This document shows, piece after piece, positions 63,325 through 64,000 of a DNA stretch of 64,000 bases (positions within the stretch are counted from its first letter, which is position 1; each line of letters starts with the position of its first letter). A program made the translations under genes and the position numbers. The DNA is taken from assembly GCF_051201685.1 (NCBI RefSeq), contig NZ_CP179213.1, forward strand, positions 2,418,001-2,482,000, read 5' to 3'. The stretch comes from Luminiphilus sp051201685 (GTDB lineage Bacteria > Pseudomonadota > Gammaproteobacteria > Pseudomonadales > Halieaceae). The notes beneath the pieces were generated by a model. That model was given only the letters and a program-made list of their open reading frames with translations, did no database searches and was not told the DNA's origin.

Positions 63325-63834
63325 GTGATCGTCAGATCTGTCATTGACCGCAGCGCGGCTATATTGCTGCAACCCCACCTTTACTTTACCTGTGACGATG
63401 ATTTTTTAGATTTTGGCGATGGCAGCGTTTACGTCGCAATCATGGCTGCATTGGCCACACTGCTCGGCATCGTTATGGGCAGTACAGGCAGCCAGTACAA
63501 CTCTTTTGGTTTGGTCCCAGCTCTTATCATTGGTCCTTTGGCTGGTGTGTTAGTCACTTTTGTTATGGCAGGCATCATTCACGTCTTATGCAAAGCGCTA
63601 GGCAGCCAGGGTGACTTTGGTGACAGCTTCCACATAGCGGCCTCTGCCGCAGTTTTTATGCCCGTCAGCCAATTATTCAGCGTTTTACCGCTGATGATAG
63701 TAAGCATCGGTTGGGCCTGGTGGGTGGTCTCAAGAGGCGTCATCCATGTGCACAACGTGGCACCCAGAAAAGCAGAGATCGCTTTTGCACTGCTATATGC
63801 GACCCTTCTGCTGATTGCAGCGGCCAATAACTAA
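63325..63834 (+). CDS. YIP1-like membrane protein
   Basis: The 169-residue protein starts at GTG 63325 with AGGGAG eight bases upstream. It has an N-terminal RAAILLQPHLYF-like segment and four to five hydrophobic helices, in the layout of small bacterial YIP1-family proteins. Function is unknown. Confidence 0.7.
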   Translation: MIVRSVIDRSAAILLQPHLYFTCDDDFLDFGDGSVYVAIMAALATLLGIVMGSTGSQYNSFGLVPALIIGPLAGVLVTFVMAGIIHVLCKALGSQGDFGDSFHIAASAAVFMPVSQLFSVLPLMIVSIGWAWWVVSRGVIHVHNVAPRKAEIAFALLYATLLLIAAANN

Positions 63835-63876
63835 TTAGACCAGAACACCGCTCAGCCCACATATAATTAGATACTT

Positions 63877-63906
63877 AGATGAGAGAGCGCCGCAGCTCTC
63901 TCATCT
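63877..63906. terminator. Strong hairpin after YIP1-like gene
   Basis: AGATGAGAGAGC and GCTCTCTCATCT form a perfect 12-bp stem with loop GCCGCA, 43 bp past the stop codon. Only a weak T-run follows. The remaining bases to the window end hold no feature I can support. Confidence 0.65.
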
Positions 63907-64000
63907 TTCAATTAGCTACTTGAGCCCCACTAACCCGCAGAATAAGCCCACATTTGAACTTATAATGCCCGTGTGCGGCTGCACTTTGATTCCGCGTTGC

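Overview
The window is chromosomal DNA from a free-living, most likely marine gammaproteobacterium. Order and content of the housekeeping genes are classic gammaproteobacterial: ffh-rpsP-rimM-trmD-rplS, xerD-dsbC-alaC-hom-thrC-recJ, prfB-lysS, queA-tgt and guaB-guaA. A CYP153-type alkane hydroxylase, a YhdH/AcuI-type acrylyl-CoA reductase, thiolase, enoyl-CoA hydratase and short-chain dehydrogenase fit a marine lipid-using member of the Cellvibrionales (Halieaceae/OM60 or a relative). That placement is inference from gene content; there is no rRNA gene here.

Layout. 1-9.7 kb: a carboxylesterase lipoprotein cut by the window edge, a DUF1415 gene with a problematic start, rlmA, dbpA, a thiolase, recQ, a CYP153 and a DCC-family protein. 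10-19.9 kb: small, mostly single-gene units (dgkA, a DUF6249 membrane protein with an XRE regulator and palindromic operators, mscS, a GNAT, a divergent MDR dehydrogenase/HxlR pair, an SDR, a thioredoxin-like protein, DUF2141, an MBL hydrolase and a crotonase). 20.3-21.6 kb: a tiny AT-rich island bounded by a 19-bp direct repeat that includes the 3' end of guaA. It carries an XRE regulator and an unrecognised membrane protein but no integrase. 21.6-26.8 kb: guaA, guaB, xseA and a Crp-like regulator. 26.9-30.8 kb: a signalling operon (receiver-cyclase, receiver, histidine kinase) with a convergent lipoprotein. 30.9-44.7 kb: a long leftward housekeeping block, including prfB with its programmed +1 frameshift. 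44.8-49.8 kb: ypjD, a CorC/HlyC-type protein, DUF1289, tgt, queA and a small acidic-tailed protein. 49.9-51.1 kb: tRNA-Leu(CAA) followed by about 1 kb of gene-poor DNA with paired iterons that looks like an old integration site. 51.1-55.7 kb: acuI-like, lysE-like, FMN-type glutamate synthase-like and a degenerate GGDEF gene. 56-61 kb: an outer-membrane barrel, a subtilase with a long acidic repeat region, an ECF sigma factor and its anti-sigma factor. 61.2-64 kb: a CBS protein, DUF2237, a periplasmic isoaspartyl peptidase and a YIP1-like membrane protein.

Two places stand out. The guaA island appears to be a minimal (about 1.3 kb) integrative element that keeps candidate integrase arm-type sites at both ends but has lost or never had a recombinase, so it would have to move in trans. 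At the ECF locus, the sigma gene and the divergent subtilase gene each have the same bipartite promoter (GGAAT, 17 nt, CGTC) in their shared 125-bp intergenic region. This predicts that the sigma factor switches on both itself and a secreted protease with recently amplified 48-bp repeats.
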